From assembly GCA_028023455.1 (NCBI GenBank), contig JAQFVV010012422.1, forward strand, positions 10,661,806-10,725,805: a stretch of 64,000 nucleotides of DNA. The letters run 5' to 3'. Positions 24,151 to 34,334 of this stretch are shown one piece after another. Source of the DNA: Epiperipatus broadwayi (lineage: Eukaryota; Onychophora; Udeonychophora; Euonychophora; Peripatidae). Below the pieces are notes generated by a model that did not search any database, was not told where the DNA came from, and saw only the letters and a list, made by a program, of their open reading frames with translations. How positions within the stretch are numbered: the stretch's first letter is position 1; every line of letters begins with the position of its first letter. A program made the position numbers and the translations under genes.

Positions 24151-24397
24151 GTAGCGAATACGTTGAACTATAAGTTTAGCCGTAGACGGAGAAACCGGGC
24201 GAAAATGACAATCCCAATTAGTAACGTTAACATCGGTGAAAGTTTGGAAATAAAACGTTTGTGCAATTAACATCGGAAGCTAACGTAATTGGGAAAAAAA
24301 AAGTTTCAGCAGCTGTTAAATCGCATATTTCTGAGTGAAATAACAGGAAAGTAGCGAGAGAAAAACAACACCAAGGAATAGCAACAAGGGTTGTTCT

Positions 24398-24413
24398 GGA
24401 GTGGAGGGAGGTG
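24398..24413 (+). promoter_or_regulatory. polypurine tract of the TRIM
   Basis: GGAGTGGAGGGAGGTG lies immediately before the 3' LTR, the expected position for priming plus-strand DNA. Confidence 0.8.
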
Positions 24414-25065
24414 TGTAGTGTTTGTAAAAATGGCAGACATTTTTGTGCACTCCAGAAAAACTAGAATTTATTCGTAAGGCTGTTTTTAGATCGTGCTCTG
24501 ATAGCTGAGGAATTTAATTAGTGCATTGACGTAATGGCGATCGACAATTCCTAGAAATATTTGCTAATTACAAATGTTTCTAGATAAGAGGCGTTACTCT
24601 ATTGGTCAGTGCATTGATTGAGATCGTTGCAGTTGTCAGAGAGCGAATAGAAGATGGTGTAACATCTAGCAGGAATGAGAGGACAACTCCAGTAGAGAGC
24701 AGTCACACAGTAGTGAGTAGCGAGCAGTATTGGAGAGACGTCTGTTTAACATCAGAAAAGATATCTCGCGTCAGTGCTGGTGGTAAATGACTAGCACACC
24801 CAGTGAAAATGTAGTTCACGGGTGTAGCTGAAAGACACCGCAGCAGAGAAGAGCATTAGTTGCAAGAAGAGCATTAGTTGCAAGAAGAGCATTAGTTGCA
24901 GAGACAGGCATTAGTTGCGGAGAGAAGCATTCATTGCAGAGCAAAGCATTCGTTGGAGAGCTTCGTTAAGAAAGAACAGCGTGGGAATTGTATAACATTA
25001 TTTGCTGACCGCACAGTATGACTTGCAGTTATAACCTTGGCACAGTCATAAGTGCGGATATTACA
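24414..25065 (+). repeat. 3' LTR of the TRIM (652 bp)
   Basis: Nearly identical to the 5' LTR. The length difference of 19 bp is one 18-bp minisatellite unit plus one T. It is followed by the target duplication GTCCA. Confidence 0.95.
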
Positions 25066-25300
25066 GTCCACTCCATACGTTCATGTCATTGCAGCTGTTA
25101 TTACTATGTGATTATTCATATAGTATACGAACATGGATGGGCTGCTCACCAACACGCATTAGCCAGTGTGGTGAGTTTATTGGCTTTTTACCTCTGAGTT
25201 TAAGATCAAGAAATGCCATGGTCTTTCTTCTCAGTGCCTGATAAGGCAGAATGAATGTTTGTGTAAATGATAAATATTTTCCCAATACATATATACAATT

Positions 25301-28261
25301 ATGACAGACAAAAATAAAGCATGGCCCTTATTCCCAGGAGGCTGTAAAGTCACCAACCAAGGCAGCAGTTGGTGGCCGAAGGCGGAGGGTGCTAAGAATC
25401 CCCTGATTGCGGACCCAGGCTGCCATTTGATGACGACTTTTTATTTAGGTACTTACAACTGCAGATCACTTTCAAGTGAAGGAAGATTGAAAGAATTAGA
25501 AGAAGAACTCTCTTATTATATTAAATGGGACATTATTGGACTTTGTGAAGTTAGAAGAAAAGGTGAAGAGACAATTGATTTAAAAAGTGGACATATACTC
25601 TATTATAAAGGCACAAATATTGGAAATACAAGTGGAGTAGGATTCATTATAAATAAAAAGTGGAAGAACAATATTGTGGAGATTGATGGTGTATCGGACA
25701 GAGTGGCAAGATTAGTTATACAACTTAATAGCAGATACCAAATGCAGATAATTCAGGTTTATGCCACAACAAGTTCTCATAGTGATGAAGTAGTAGAAGA
25801 TTTTTATATAGATGTACAAAAGGCTTTTGATCAGAGTAAACACCATTTTAAAATTGTTATGGGAGACTTTAATGCTAGAATTGGTAAAAAAATGAAAGAT
25901 GAAAGTGCTGTGGGTAATTTTGGTTATGGTAATAGAAATGAGAGAGGACATAGACTTGTGGAGTTTGCAGAAAAAGAAAAACTTTATATTATGAATTCTT
26001 TTTTTGAGAAAAATGTTAAAAGGAAATGGACATGGAAGCATCCAAATGAAGGTACAGCAGAATTGGATTATATTTTGACTAACAGGAAATACATATTTCA
26101 AGATTGTAATGTTCTTAATAAATTTAACACAGGAAGTGATCATCGATTAGTAAGGTGTAAGATACGTGTTAATATAAAACTAGAGAGACAAAAATTATTA
26201 AGAAAAACAATATTTACAGCTGATATTCCTAATCTTCAGAAACATTCTAATGAATTTAAATTAGAACTTACAAATCGGTTTCAAGTATTAGTAGATTTTG
26301 AACATGATTCACATTTGAATGAAATTAATATGAAAATAACTGATACACTTTTGAAAACTGCAACAAAGATAGCTAGTAGAAAGAAACAGCAATTGACCAA
26401 TAAAATTTCTACTGAGACTAGAGAATTTATGAAGAAAAGAAAGAATATGAAGATATACAAAAATGATGCATTAAAAAGAATTGAATATCTTGAATTTTGT
26501 AAAATGGTGCGGAAAAGAGTTGAAAATGATATAAGAAAGTATAATTGTGAACTAGCAAGGAAAGCTGTAGAAGAAAATAAAAGTCTTAAGAATGTAAAAC
26601 AACATTTTGGTATTGGTAGGAAATTTATATCTGCAATAAGAAAAAAAGATGGAATTATTACTAAAAGGAGAGATGACATCATGAAATTGGTAGAAGATTT
26701 TTATCAAGAATTATATAGTAATAAAGAACAAGTGCCTCCTATATCTATTACATCTTCCAAATTGCCCAGAATTTTAAATGAAGAAGTGAGACATGCAATT
26801 AAATATGTGAAGAAAGGAAAGGCTCCAGGTAACGATGGAATTATAATTGATATATTAAAAGAAGCAGGTGAAGAAATAGAAAATTTTTTAGCAAAGTTAT
26901 ATACCAAATGTCTAAATGATAAAGATGTACCGGATGATTGGAAGAATGCAGTAATAATATTAATATTTAAAAAAGGTGATAAAGAAGATATTAGAAATTA
27001 CAGACCTATCAGTCTTTTATCAGTTTTATATAAAATTTTTACCAAGATAATTACTACTGGTCTACAGAGAACATTGGATTTCCACCAACCAAGAGAACAA
27101 GCTGGATTTAAAAGTGGTTTTAGTACAGTAGATCATATCCAGGTATTGAGAGAAGTTATAGAAAGGACAAATGAATATGAGTTGCCATTATGCTTAGGAT
27201 TTGTAGATTATGAAAAGGCATTTGATTCTATAAACATTTCTTCAGTGATTAAAGCATTAGATCATCAAGGTATAGATCCAGGATATTGTCATATTTTAAA
27301 GAATATTTATAAAAATGCAACAGCAACAATTAGATTACATAATGACACTGGGAAAGTCAACATTGAGAAAGTTGTAAGACAAGGTGACTCCATATCTCCA
27401 AAACTTTTTACAGCAGTGCTGCATGAAGTATTTTGTGGATTAAAATGGGAAACTAAAGGAGTGAAAGTAAATGGTGATTATTTAAGTCATTTAGATTTTG
27501 CAGATGATGTAGTTGTTTTTGCAAATAATGCTTCAGATCTGCAGGAAATGTTGCAGGAATTATCAGATGAAAGTAGGAAAGTAGGACTAAAGATAAATGT
27601 TAAAAAGACTAAAGTAATGTTTAATCGATTTGCTCAAAATATGAAAATAAAGATTGATTATGATGAATTAGAAGAAGTTAACAGTTACAAATACCTTGGT
27701 CAGATTATTAATACAGATGGAAACATAATGGAGGAAATTAATCATAGAATTAAACTTGGTTGGAGTGCTTTTGGTAGACATAACTTGATATTAAAAGAAA
27801 ATATGCCTATGTGTTTGAAAAGGAAGGTTTTTAACAAATGTGTTTTACCAGTTCTTACTTATGGATCTGAGATTTGGACATTTAATAGAAGAGCAATTCA
27901 GAGACTTCAGACCACTCAAAGAAGTATGGAGAGATGTATGTTGGGAGTAACAAGAAGAGATCGTAAACGCAATGTATGGGTAAGAGAACAAACAGGTGTT
28001 ACTGACCTCATTGAAAAAATTAAAAGATTGAAGTGGAGTTGGGCTGGACATATTGTTAGAAGAGATGATAATAGATGGACAATTGAAATTTTAAACTGGA
28101 TTTTAAGAGATTGTAAAAGACCCAGAAAGAGACCACATGTGAGATGGATGGATGAAATAAGAAAGTGTGCAGGGGTGATGTGGAGAAGAGAAGCTAAAGA
28201 TCGGAGAAGATGGATTAAACTTGGAGAGACCTTCATCCTGCAGTGGATTGATAATGGTTGA
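25301..28261 (+). CDS. RTE-clade retrotransposon polyprotein (endonuclease + reverse transcriptase)
   Basis: This uninterrupted 986-codon ORF encodes the proteins needed for target-primed reverse transcription. An AP-endonuclease-like domain covers about residues 47-290: N53 in TYNCRS, E83 in LCEVRR, Y154, D189 and N191 in GDFNAR, and D280-H281 in SDHR. The reverse transcriptase covers about 490-780: APGNDGI (508-514), YRPISLL (567-573), FVDYEKAFDS (634-643) with the first catalytic Asp at 636, RQGDSISP (693-700), and FADD (733-736) with the other two Asp. The basic C-terminal part has YKYLGQIINTDG and WAGHIVRR, as in RTE proteins. All catalytic residues seen are intact, so the protein could be active. 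The ATG at 25,301 is the first in frame; M44 just before the endonuclease is an alternative start. It lacks the gag-like ORF1 of many LINEs, as usual for RTE. Confidence 0.95.
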   Translation: MTDKNKAWPLFPGGCKVTNQGSSWWPKAEGAKNPLIADPGCHLMTTFYLGTYNCRSLSSEGRLKELEEELSYYIKWDIIGLCEVRRKGEETIDLKSGHILYYKGTNIGNTSGVGFIINKKWKNNIVEIDGVSDRVARLVIQLNSRYQMQIIQVYATTSSHSDEVVEDFYIDVQKAFDQSKHHFKIVMGDFNARIGKKMKDESAVGNFGYGNRNERGHRLVEFAEKEKLYIMNSFFEKNVKRKWTWKHPNEGTAELDYILTNRKYIFQDCNVLNKFNTGSDHRLVRCKIRVNIKLERQKLLRKTIFTADIPNLQKHSNEFKLELTNRFQVLVDFEHDSHLNEINMKITDTLLKTATKIASRKKQQLTNKISTETREFMKKRKNMKIYKNDALKRIEYLEFCKMVRKRVENDIRKYNCELARKAVEENKSLKNVKQHFGIGRKFISAIRKKDGIITKRRDDIMKLVEDFYQELYSNKEQVPPISITSSKLPRILNEEVRHAIKYVKKGKAPGNDGIIIDILKEAGEEIENFLAKLYTKCLNDKDVPDDWKNAVIILIFKKGDKEDIRNYRPISLLSVLYKIFTKIITTGLQRTLDFHQPREQAGFKSGFSTVDHIQVLREVIERTNEYELPLCLGFVDYEKAFDSINISSVIKALDHQGIDPGYCHILKNIYKNATATIRLHNDTGKVNIEKVVRQGDSISPKLFTAVLHEVFCGLKWETKGVKVNGDYLSHLDFADDVVVFANNASDLQEMLQELSDESRKVGLKINVKKTKVMFNRFAQNMKIKIDYDELEEVNSYKYLGQIINTDGNIMEEINHRIKLGWSAFGRHNLILKENMPMCLKRKVFNKCVLPVLTYGSEIWTFNRRAIQRLQTTQRSMERCMLGVTRRDRKRNVWVREQTGVTDLIEKIKRLKWSWAGHIVRRDDNRWTIEILNWILRDCKRPRKRPHVRWMDEIRKCAGVMWRREAKDRRRWIKLGETFILQWIDNG

Positions 28262-28285
28262 TAATGATGATGATGACTTGTTTAA

Positions 28286-28656
28286 AACATTCAACGTTTC
28301 GACCATTTTATTTGAAGTCATTTTCAAACATTTGCTTCTTTACTGCCAATTTTCCCCCCTTTTTTTTTTACCTATACAACTCTTTTTTTTTTAAAAAAAA
28401 AAAAAAGAAAAAAAAATCAGTATAATAGTGACATTTTCATGGAAGGATATAGTGGATAAGAGTGGAGAGAGAAAAAGAAGTAAAAAAGAAAATTGTTATT
28501 GGAATATGATATAATGTTGTATAGGTAGGTATATAGGAGATTATAATTTGAATAATATTTTTTTTTTTTAAAAAAAAGAAGATATGTAAATATAAATACA
28601 AAAATATGAAAGTTTTTTAAGTGGTTAAAAAACAAGTTTAGGGATATGAATAGGAG
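28286..28656. other. intronic AT-rich DNA with homopolymers
   Basis: Long T and A runs at 28,358-28,414 and 28,558-28,577. No gene. Confidence 0.5.
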
Positions 28657-28670
28657 TAATATTTGTGTAA

Positions 28671-29644
28671 AACAAGCAAAACTCTCCATACAGTATTGCC
28701 ACTCAGTGCAAAACCAGAGTTATCAATGGTTGCAAGAAGGTTTGTAATAAAATCTCTATCTAATGCCTGCTCATACAATATCCCCAGACTGCTTTCAGCA
28801 GTGAGCCTTGTATCTGAGAGCACTGCACCTAAATCTTAGGATTTAATGCAACCCTCCAGCAGTCACCTTTTATCTCTACTTTACTACAAAAATATGAATC
28901 TAAAATTGAAACATTAATATTTTCAATCCAAGCACATTAGCTTTTATAGTCATATATGCCTGAACTCAGTTCACTACCCATACATTTTGGTGTCTTTGGT
29001 TCTTTAATAACCATAGCCAACATTATCCTATTAGCCAGAATAATCAATGAATGCAAGAAAATCCCTAACTACTACCTACTCATCCAATATCCCCAGACTA
29101 GTTTATAGCTTGTGGCTTTCATCAGTGAGGAACCTTGGATCTGACAGCACTGCACCTAGATCCTAGGATCTAATGCAACCCTCCAGCCTGTTTTAACAGC
29201 TTGAATAAGCCTAAAAAATGGTGATGTTTAGTGATTTAATATCCATTCTGCCTAATAGGATAGTGGTCATTATGGTTATTAAAGAATCAAAGATACCAAA
29301 ATGTATAGGTACTGAACTGAGTTCAAACCTATATGACTATATAAGCTAATGAACTTGGATTAAAAATATTGATTTTAGATTCTTAGTTTTGTAGTTAAGG
29401 AGAGAGGGTTGCATTAGATCCTAAGATCTAGGTGCAGTGCTCTCAGATCCAAGGCTCCTCTCACTGATGAAAGCAGTCTGGGGATATTGGATGAGTAGGC
29501 ACTAGATAGGAATTTTATACACAAACCTTCTTGCATCCTTGGTTATTCTGGCTTGCACTAAGTGCCAATACTTTATGAGAGTTTTGTCTGTTTTAACAGC
29601 TTGAGCATGTGTAAGAAATGGTGATCATGTATTGTTTAGTGATT
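28671..29644. mobile_element. foldback element F1, long copy with 14-bp target duplication
   Basis: It is flanked by exact 14-bp direct repeats, TAATATTTGTGTAA (28,657-28,670 and 29,645-29,658). Two arms of about 350 bp (28,671-29,035 and about 29,262-29,605) are imperfect reverse complements; blocks such as ATACATTTTGGT / ACCAAAATGTAT and GAACTCAGTTCA / TGAACTGAGTTC pair. The spacer of about 225 bp holds a third, direct-orientation copy of the inner arm (29,036-29,215, with ATCCAATATCCCCAGACTAG). The right end carries an extra outer segment GGTGATCATG...GTTTAGTGATTT that the left end lacks. No ORF with recognisable function. Its transcript would form long double-stranded RNA. Confidence 0.85.
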
Positions 29645-29658
29645 TAATATTTGTGTAA

Positions 29659-30655
29659 TGGTAATTAATGAAAGGATGAAATTAAAAACAACAGGATATG
29701 ATTTTTATGAAGAATTGTTTGTATAATAAGATAATACCAAATTTTTTAAAATTTAAAATGATTAAAAATATTTTTATTGTTAAATATATTTTTAGGTTAT
29801 AAAAAAAATTGACTAAAAGATATATTCAGCATGTTATGTAGAGAAAAGGAGGAAGTTTTGAGGAGAGTTATGAAAAATTAAGAACATTAATTAATTTAAA
29901 GGAAGAAAGTATTTTAAGATATTTTATATATAGAATGTGAATTTTTAACAATAAAGTGAATTTAAAGCATAATAAGAAATTAGAGAAGTTAATAAAAAAT
30001 AGAAATAAGGAATATTGAAACAGTAAGGTCTGCTTTGCAGATCTTCGTTTCACCTTTTCTTACCTATTTCCTACCCTCATACCTTAGTTTGAACCCCAAT
30101 CTATCGTAGTGTGTCTGCAATACGCTTATATAACGAAAATCCTGCCTAATTTTAAACCACGAGTACAATGCTCGTATTATATATATAAGTCATTCCCAAA
30201 TAAATAAAAGGTTATAGATTATGTATATGTTCACATAATTTTGATTTATTAAAAAGTAGGTTATATAAGTCGTAATTGCGCACACACTATGGTACGCATT
30301 TTTTTTAAAATTATAAATTGTTAAAGTTATTTTGTTTGAATCTATTTACAAATATATTACTGTCGTAATATATTTTGATTTAAAATAAAATTCATTTAGT
30401 AAATATTCGTTTAGTAAATAGATTCAAATATTGCAAGTTAAAAGTAAAATAATTTTCGTTTAGTTTAATAAAAGTCATTCCAAATATTTCTTTAAAATAA
30501 ATAAGGGACAATAGTTTAATTAGTTAATATTATATAAGTTTTATCTAAAAACAGCAGATGTCCACTTAAGGTTTTCTTTAATTAATAAAAGTAAGTTTTA
30601 ATTAAATCTAGTCTGTAATCCGAATGTCGACAGGGAAATTAACAAAAGAAATTAA
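29659..30655. other. AT-rich non-coding DNA
   Basis: No gene recognised. The stretch 30,020-30,140 is less AT-rich but has no splice-bounded open frame that I trust. Confidence 0.45.
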
Positions 30656-31091
30656 TTAATGTTGAATTCCTTTAGACATTGGGATAGATTTAATTACAGC
30701 TGATAAGTCCGATATATTTTTGTAATGCTCCAGGGCAGTTCTATTGTTAATGTCTACTATAAAAAGAAGGGTTTTCTTTTGTTCTCCAGTTTTTTTTCTA
30801 ATGTTTCTAAGAGAAATCATTCCGAGTTCTATTCTAGTAATTTGTAAATCTTGACATGACAGAGTAGAGCGCAAGAAGGCTATTTCTCTCTGGAATGGTC
30901 ATCTGCTGCCGTAGACCATCGGAAGTTATCACACAGGGAACCCCGGAACTGCTGCTGCTGCCAAAAATATGAACATTTCCAGATTTTGCTGTTAAATTAT
31001 ATAAAAACCTGCCGACCATCAATCTACCTAAATGCTTCTCCAGAGGTAACCCTAAATTAACCCAAGAGCTCTTGTGATTCCTAACTAACAT
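30656..31091 (-). pseudogene. unrecognised coding segment broken by one frameshift
   Basis: Two minus-strand open stretches, 31,091-30,834 and 30,874-30,656, overlap in different frames. Both read like real protein (RFLYNLTAKSGNVHIFG and IPERNSLLAL in the first; QDLQITRIELGMISLRN and LLFIVDINNRTALEHY in the second). A single one-base shift near 30,860-30,880 would join them into about 140 codons ending at a TAA. The region is more GC-rich than its surroundings and has an acceptor-like TTAGTTAG at its start. I do not recognise the product. It may be a retroposed pseudogene, a decayed exon, or an exon with a sequence error. It lies inside the proposed 26-kb intron, on the opposite strand. Confidence 0.4.
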
Positions 31092-32519
31092 GCTATAGCT
31101 ATTCTAAATTGTTTTTCTTTTATTTCACATAACTTTATTATGTACTTCTTTAAAGTATTCAAATATAATCAACCATTTTGCTCTATCCTTGGGTTAATAT
31201 TTCTATTTATAAAGCTTTCTTTTATTTTATTATGATAATGTGTCAGAATTGTCTTTGACCAAGTGAACTGTTCCCTTTATTGAAAGTAAGACGCTGCTAT
31301 TAAGGCATATTTTAAATTTATAATTTTCCAATTTTATTATCTTGCAAATCACTCGTTCGAGGGCGATTCTATTCTTTAACATATAATATAATCACATAGT
31401 TTAACATCTACATGTTATTGATTTTAATTTAATATGAAAGTATGTGCGAGGTCAATGATTAAATGTGTCCCCTAATGCATGATTGCGTATATAAATCTAT
31501 ACTTACTTTTCAAACCCGCAAGCATGCATTTTCCTATTTTAATTACCGTGTTCTACTTTAATTATAAAGTTCATCATTGACGTCGAGAATGTGCGGACCC
31601 TTTTAAATGAATTTCGGGGAATTTGATTGGGCATTTCTCTTAATCCGAGTAAAACCCATTCAGTATGTTTTTATATACACTAGTCTCGTATTTCTGGTAA
31701 ATGAATTGGTTGTTGAGACCGCTTTGTTTTATTTTTCCAAGGATTCTTTACATGGCAAAGTCCGTTCTTTTTGTATATTGCAAGTTTCCAGGTAGAGTGT
31801 GTTCCAAATGACACACCTGGGAATTAAACGCAATTGTCACACAGTCGCTAAGTTTCGGCTGTTCATAAAATACTTTTCTACGGGTTAGCGGTGAGATGCC
31901 CTCTGTAATTATTCCGGATCTTCAGTATTGTTTTATTTTATATTTATTTTACAAAGCATCCATGACTTAAACGTGTCACACCCTCCAACTTTAATAAATT
32001 CATTATCAGCAATACTGACCTCCCAATGCAACTCTATTATTATTATTCTCAAATAAATGCTTTGATCACATTCCCACTTTGTTGCTTAGTAAGCTTTTGT
32101 CCGTGCTATTCTCGAAATCAATAAATATTTTATAACACTTAATTTCAAATATTGTCTTAAACTTGTATAATTGCTCAAAGCACCTCGCACATGTTCCTAT
32201 CTCGTCAAGCACATTATCGTAATGCTATTAGCCCGAGGAATAGAATATATCACTTTGTTTTAAAACCTTTTTGTCATTTATTGAAACATAATGCCCACAA
32301 TTATTTAATACGCGTCCCTGTCTCATATAAGCAGACAGTGGCATTATATATATATATTTTATGAATAAATTTTGTGAAATTATTTAAAACTAAATTTGAT
32401 CTCTTATTTTATTTGATTCCTATCATTATCTCGGTCTATATATATATTTTCTGCTTTCCTTTTGTAAATCCATAGACGTTAATTAGCCACCCAAACTTCT
32501 TTTAGTATAGAGTCTTTTG
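31092..32519. other. non-coding DNA, one weak exon candidate
   Basis: Apart from the candidate at 31,607-31,791, nothing was recognised. Confidence 0.4.
31607..31791 (+). CDS. weak candidate coding exon with donor site
   Basis: An ATG-started frame of 62 codons runs into the donor CAG/GTAGAG at 31,789-31,797. A cAMP-response-like TGACGTCG lies about 20 bp upstream (31,578-31,585). The encoded segment is hydrophobic in the middle (VFIYTSLVFLV). There is no homology I recognise and the evidence is thin. Confidence 0.2.
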
Positions 32520-32740
32520 TTTCTCCCTGACCACCAGGCACCGGTCAAAGGTCATACTAGTAGTGGCATCAGATGCGTTGTCACGTAGATGGCGCTGTGA
32601 AATTTGGGCTTTAGATTCGAACTTAGTATATCTAGAAGGCAACCCCTCCTAGAATGTTCAGTTTCGTGTCTGGTGTTTGAATTCTGCAGTGTGTTAGTGA
32701 GATAGACGATTCTGACTGTTACAATATATACATATGTGAG
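32520..32740 (+). other. GC-richer segment, possible leader of the Penelope-like element
   Basis: It contains CACCGGTCAAAGGTCA and GTCACGTAGATGGCGCTGTG and is distinctly more GC-rich than its surroundings. It lies just upstream of the Penelope-like reverse transcriptase remnant and may be its 5' region. That link is inference from position. Confidence 0.3.
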
Positions 32741-32859
32741 AATAAGAATGGAAGTAAATTTAAAAGTATGAATAAAAAATGTGCTAATAATAATAATAAA
32801 ATTATAATTAATTTAACAGATAAAGTTTTAAAGGAAATGAAAATAAAATATTGGAGAAG

Positions 32860-33535
32860 GGTTTAAAATATGTACCAAGCAAAAATATTAATGTTAAAAA
32901 AGAAATTTTCAAAATAGAAGCAGTAGTGGATAGATTAAAAGATATAAATAATATGAGTAATGGTAATGAAAGAAAGAGTAATGGTTATGATATGATGGTG
33001 AAGGAATTTTAATATAGAATGGAAAAATTAGAATATGATATGAGAAACAATAAAGGATGTAAATATGAAAAATTATTAAGGATATGAAGAATAAATATAA
33101 AGATGTATTGTTTTTTTTTAAAGGGGGTGCGGATAAAACATCTAGCATGGTTATAATGATGAAAGAAGAGTATGAGAAAAAGATGGAAATATTTTTAAGA
33201 GATCTGTTTTGAAAGGATTGAAAAGAATGAGGAAATAGAGAACAATGAAAAAATAAATACAATTTGAACAGAAATGTACAAAAAAGGGAATATTGGTAAG
33301 CAGGATTTAGGGAAATTGAAGATGATGGATTTTAAAGATGCTATCATACATGGAGTACCAAAAACGCATAAAATAGGTGTACGATTAAAACCTATAATTA
33401 ACAATGTGGATACATATTATGAAAAAATATCAAAATGGTTATTTAATAAGATTTTGAAAAAATATGGAGAAAAGAAAAAAGAAAGTAATGTTAGTAGACG
33501 TGATATGTTGGACTATTTCCATCTATGAGTGAATG
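32860..33535 (+). pseudogene. Penelope-like element: reverse transcriptase N-terminal remnant
   Basis: Translated frames contain, in order, a KYVPSKNINVKKEIFKIE segment, MMKEEYEKKMEIFLRD, and GVPKTHKIGVRLKPIINN (ORF 33,274-33,528). The last matches the G-L-P-K-I-H-K-x-G-x-P-L-R-P-I-V-S signature of Penelope-like reverse transcriptases, and the order and spacing fit the family. Frameshifts and stops occur before 33,274 and the catalytic palm motifs are missing. SINE-like insertions or a deletion separate it from the endonuclease remnant at 34,335. Confidence 0.7.
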
Positions 33536-33678
33536 TTGAATGTATAGAAAATTTTAAACTTTAATTAAATTTTCCAAATACAAACAACTTGTTAATAATA
33601 ATGCACCAATAGATAATACAGGTTAGTAATTACACAATGTTTTGAGTAGTAGTATGTTGTTGGCCTGAAATGCATAGT

Positions 33679-33802
33679 GACAGTATTCAAATAGAAAGTT
33701 GAACTCACACATTTAGATTCTAGAATATTGAATTTAAGGCAAATGCTCTAACCAACTGAGCTATCTAAAGGTGGGAATTCAACTTCTATGTGAATACTGT
33801 CT
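33679..33802 (-). mobile_element. inverted repeat enclosing a tRNA-like A box
   Basis: Arms GACAGTATTCAAATAGAA (33,679) and TTCTATGTGAATACTGTC (to about 33,802) enclose a minus-strand tRNA-like segment with an exact polymerase III A-box match TAGCTCAGTTGG (33,752-33,763) and a weaker B box GAGTTCAAC. It is probably a small tRNA-derived SINE within the Penelope remnant. Confidence 0.6.
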
Positions 33803-33894
33803 CAGTGCATATCAGGGCAGCAATATCTGAAGAAGGGTGGAGACTAATAATAGCTCCAGGTTTGTGAAGAGTGTGTGGTTTTCAAATATTTACA

Positions 33895-34295
33895 TGTCAA
33901 GCTTGTATGTATTTAAATGGATAAGGTCCTATACATGAGGGGTCAGAGTGACTTGAGGTCAACATGGGCTTGGCAGTAATATTGGCATCAGCATGGGATT
34001 TGGGTTTTCATCATTAGATTTTCAATGATATGGATGGCTGAAGAGTTGGAGTGGATTAAAGCCTGTCCATTAAAGTGTGAAGATTTGCTATCTTAATATA
34101 AACTGAACACTGATTATATATATATGTGGGAGATGATAATTTGGACCAACTGATGAGTGCTGGTTTAGCACGAAATACATATATTGGTGATTATTTCTTT
34201 TTTACATGCGTGTGGTCATGTGTATCAGTTGTATGAAATAGCATGAATAGTTGAAGGGTGCTTGAAAATCTGAGTTCAAATCCCCTATACTTGCA
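33895..34295 (+). mobile_element. SINE-like dispersed repeat, copy D
   Basis: It aligns with copy C (18,040-18,440): AAATGGATAAGGTCCTATAC, GATATGGATGGCTGAAGAGT, CTGTCCATTAAAG, GAGTGCTGGTTTAGCA, and the tRNA-like GAGTTCAAATCCCC end. It separates the two remnants of the Penelope-like element. Confidence 0.65.
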
Positions 34296-34334
34296 ATGTG
34301 ATAAAGAAAACAAGAAATAGAAATGTTGAAAATA

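Larger units (their letters stand above)
23453..25065 (+). mobile_element. TRIM: complete miniature LTR retrotransposon
   Basis: A 1,613-bp element with two LTRs beginning TGTAGTG and ending ATTACA, an internal region of only 290 bp, a primer-binding site and a polypurine tract. It is flanked by the 5-bp duplication GTCCA (23,448-23,452 and 25,066-25,070). There is no gag or pol, so it must borrow proteins from an autonomous relative. By eye the LTRs differ at about 17 substitutions plus one 18-bp repeat unit and one base, so it is fairly recent. It sits in the 5' UTR of the RTE element and is therefore younger than it. Confidence 0.95.
23356..28275 (+). mobile_element. full-length RTE-type LINE with 10-bp target duplication
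   Basis: The element lies between exact 10-bp duplications, ACTTGTTTAA at 23,346-23,355 and 28,276-28,285. Without the nested TRIM and its 5-bp duplication it is about 3.3 kb, the usual RTE size. It has one ORF (25,301-28,261), a 5' UTR of about 327 bp, and a 3' UTR of only 14 bp ending in TGATGATGATG. Very short 3' UTRs ending in simple repeats are typical of the RTE clade. Both ends and the ORF are intact, so the insertion is young. Decayed relatives are at 15,630-17,900 and 49,340-50,620. The TRIM in its 5' UTR probably impairs transcription. Confidence 0.92.

Noticed and set aside
23989-24790. Short open frames inside the TRIM LTRs
   Set aside because: They are not conserved as protein between the two LTRs; a one-base indel and substitutions shift them. 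They lie in non-coding LTR DNA.
25712-28327. Several open frames on the minus strand opposite the RTE polyprotein (up to 143 codons)
   Set aside because: They mirror the plus-strand ORF, have no motif or start context of their own, and are explained by its codon bias.
33195-33404. A 69-codon minus-strand frame
   Set aside because: It is the shadow of the plus-strand Penelope-like RT segment, which carries the recognisable motif.
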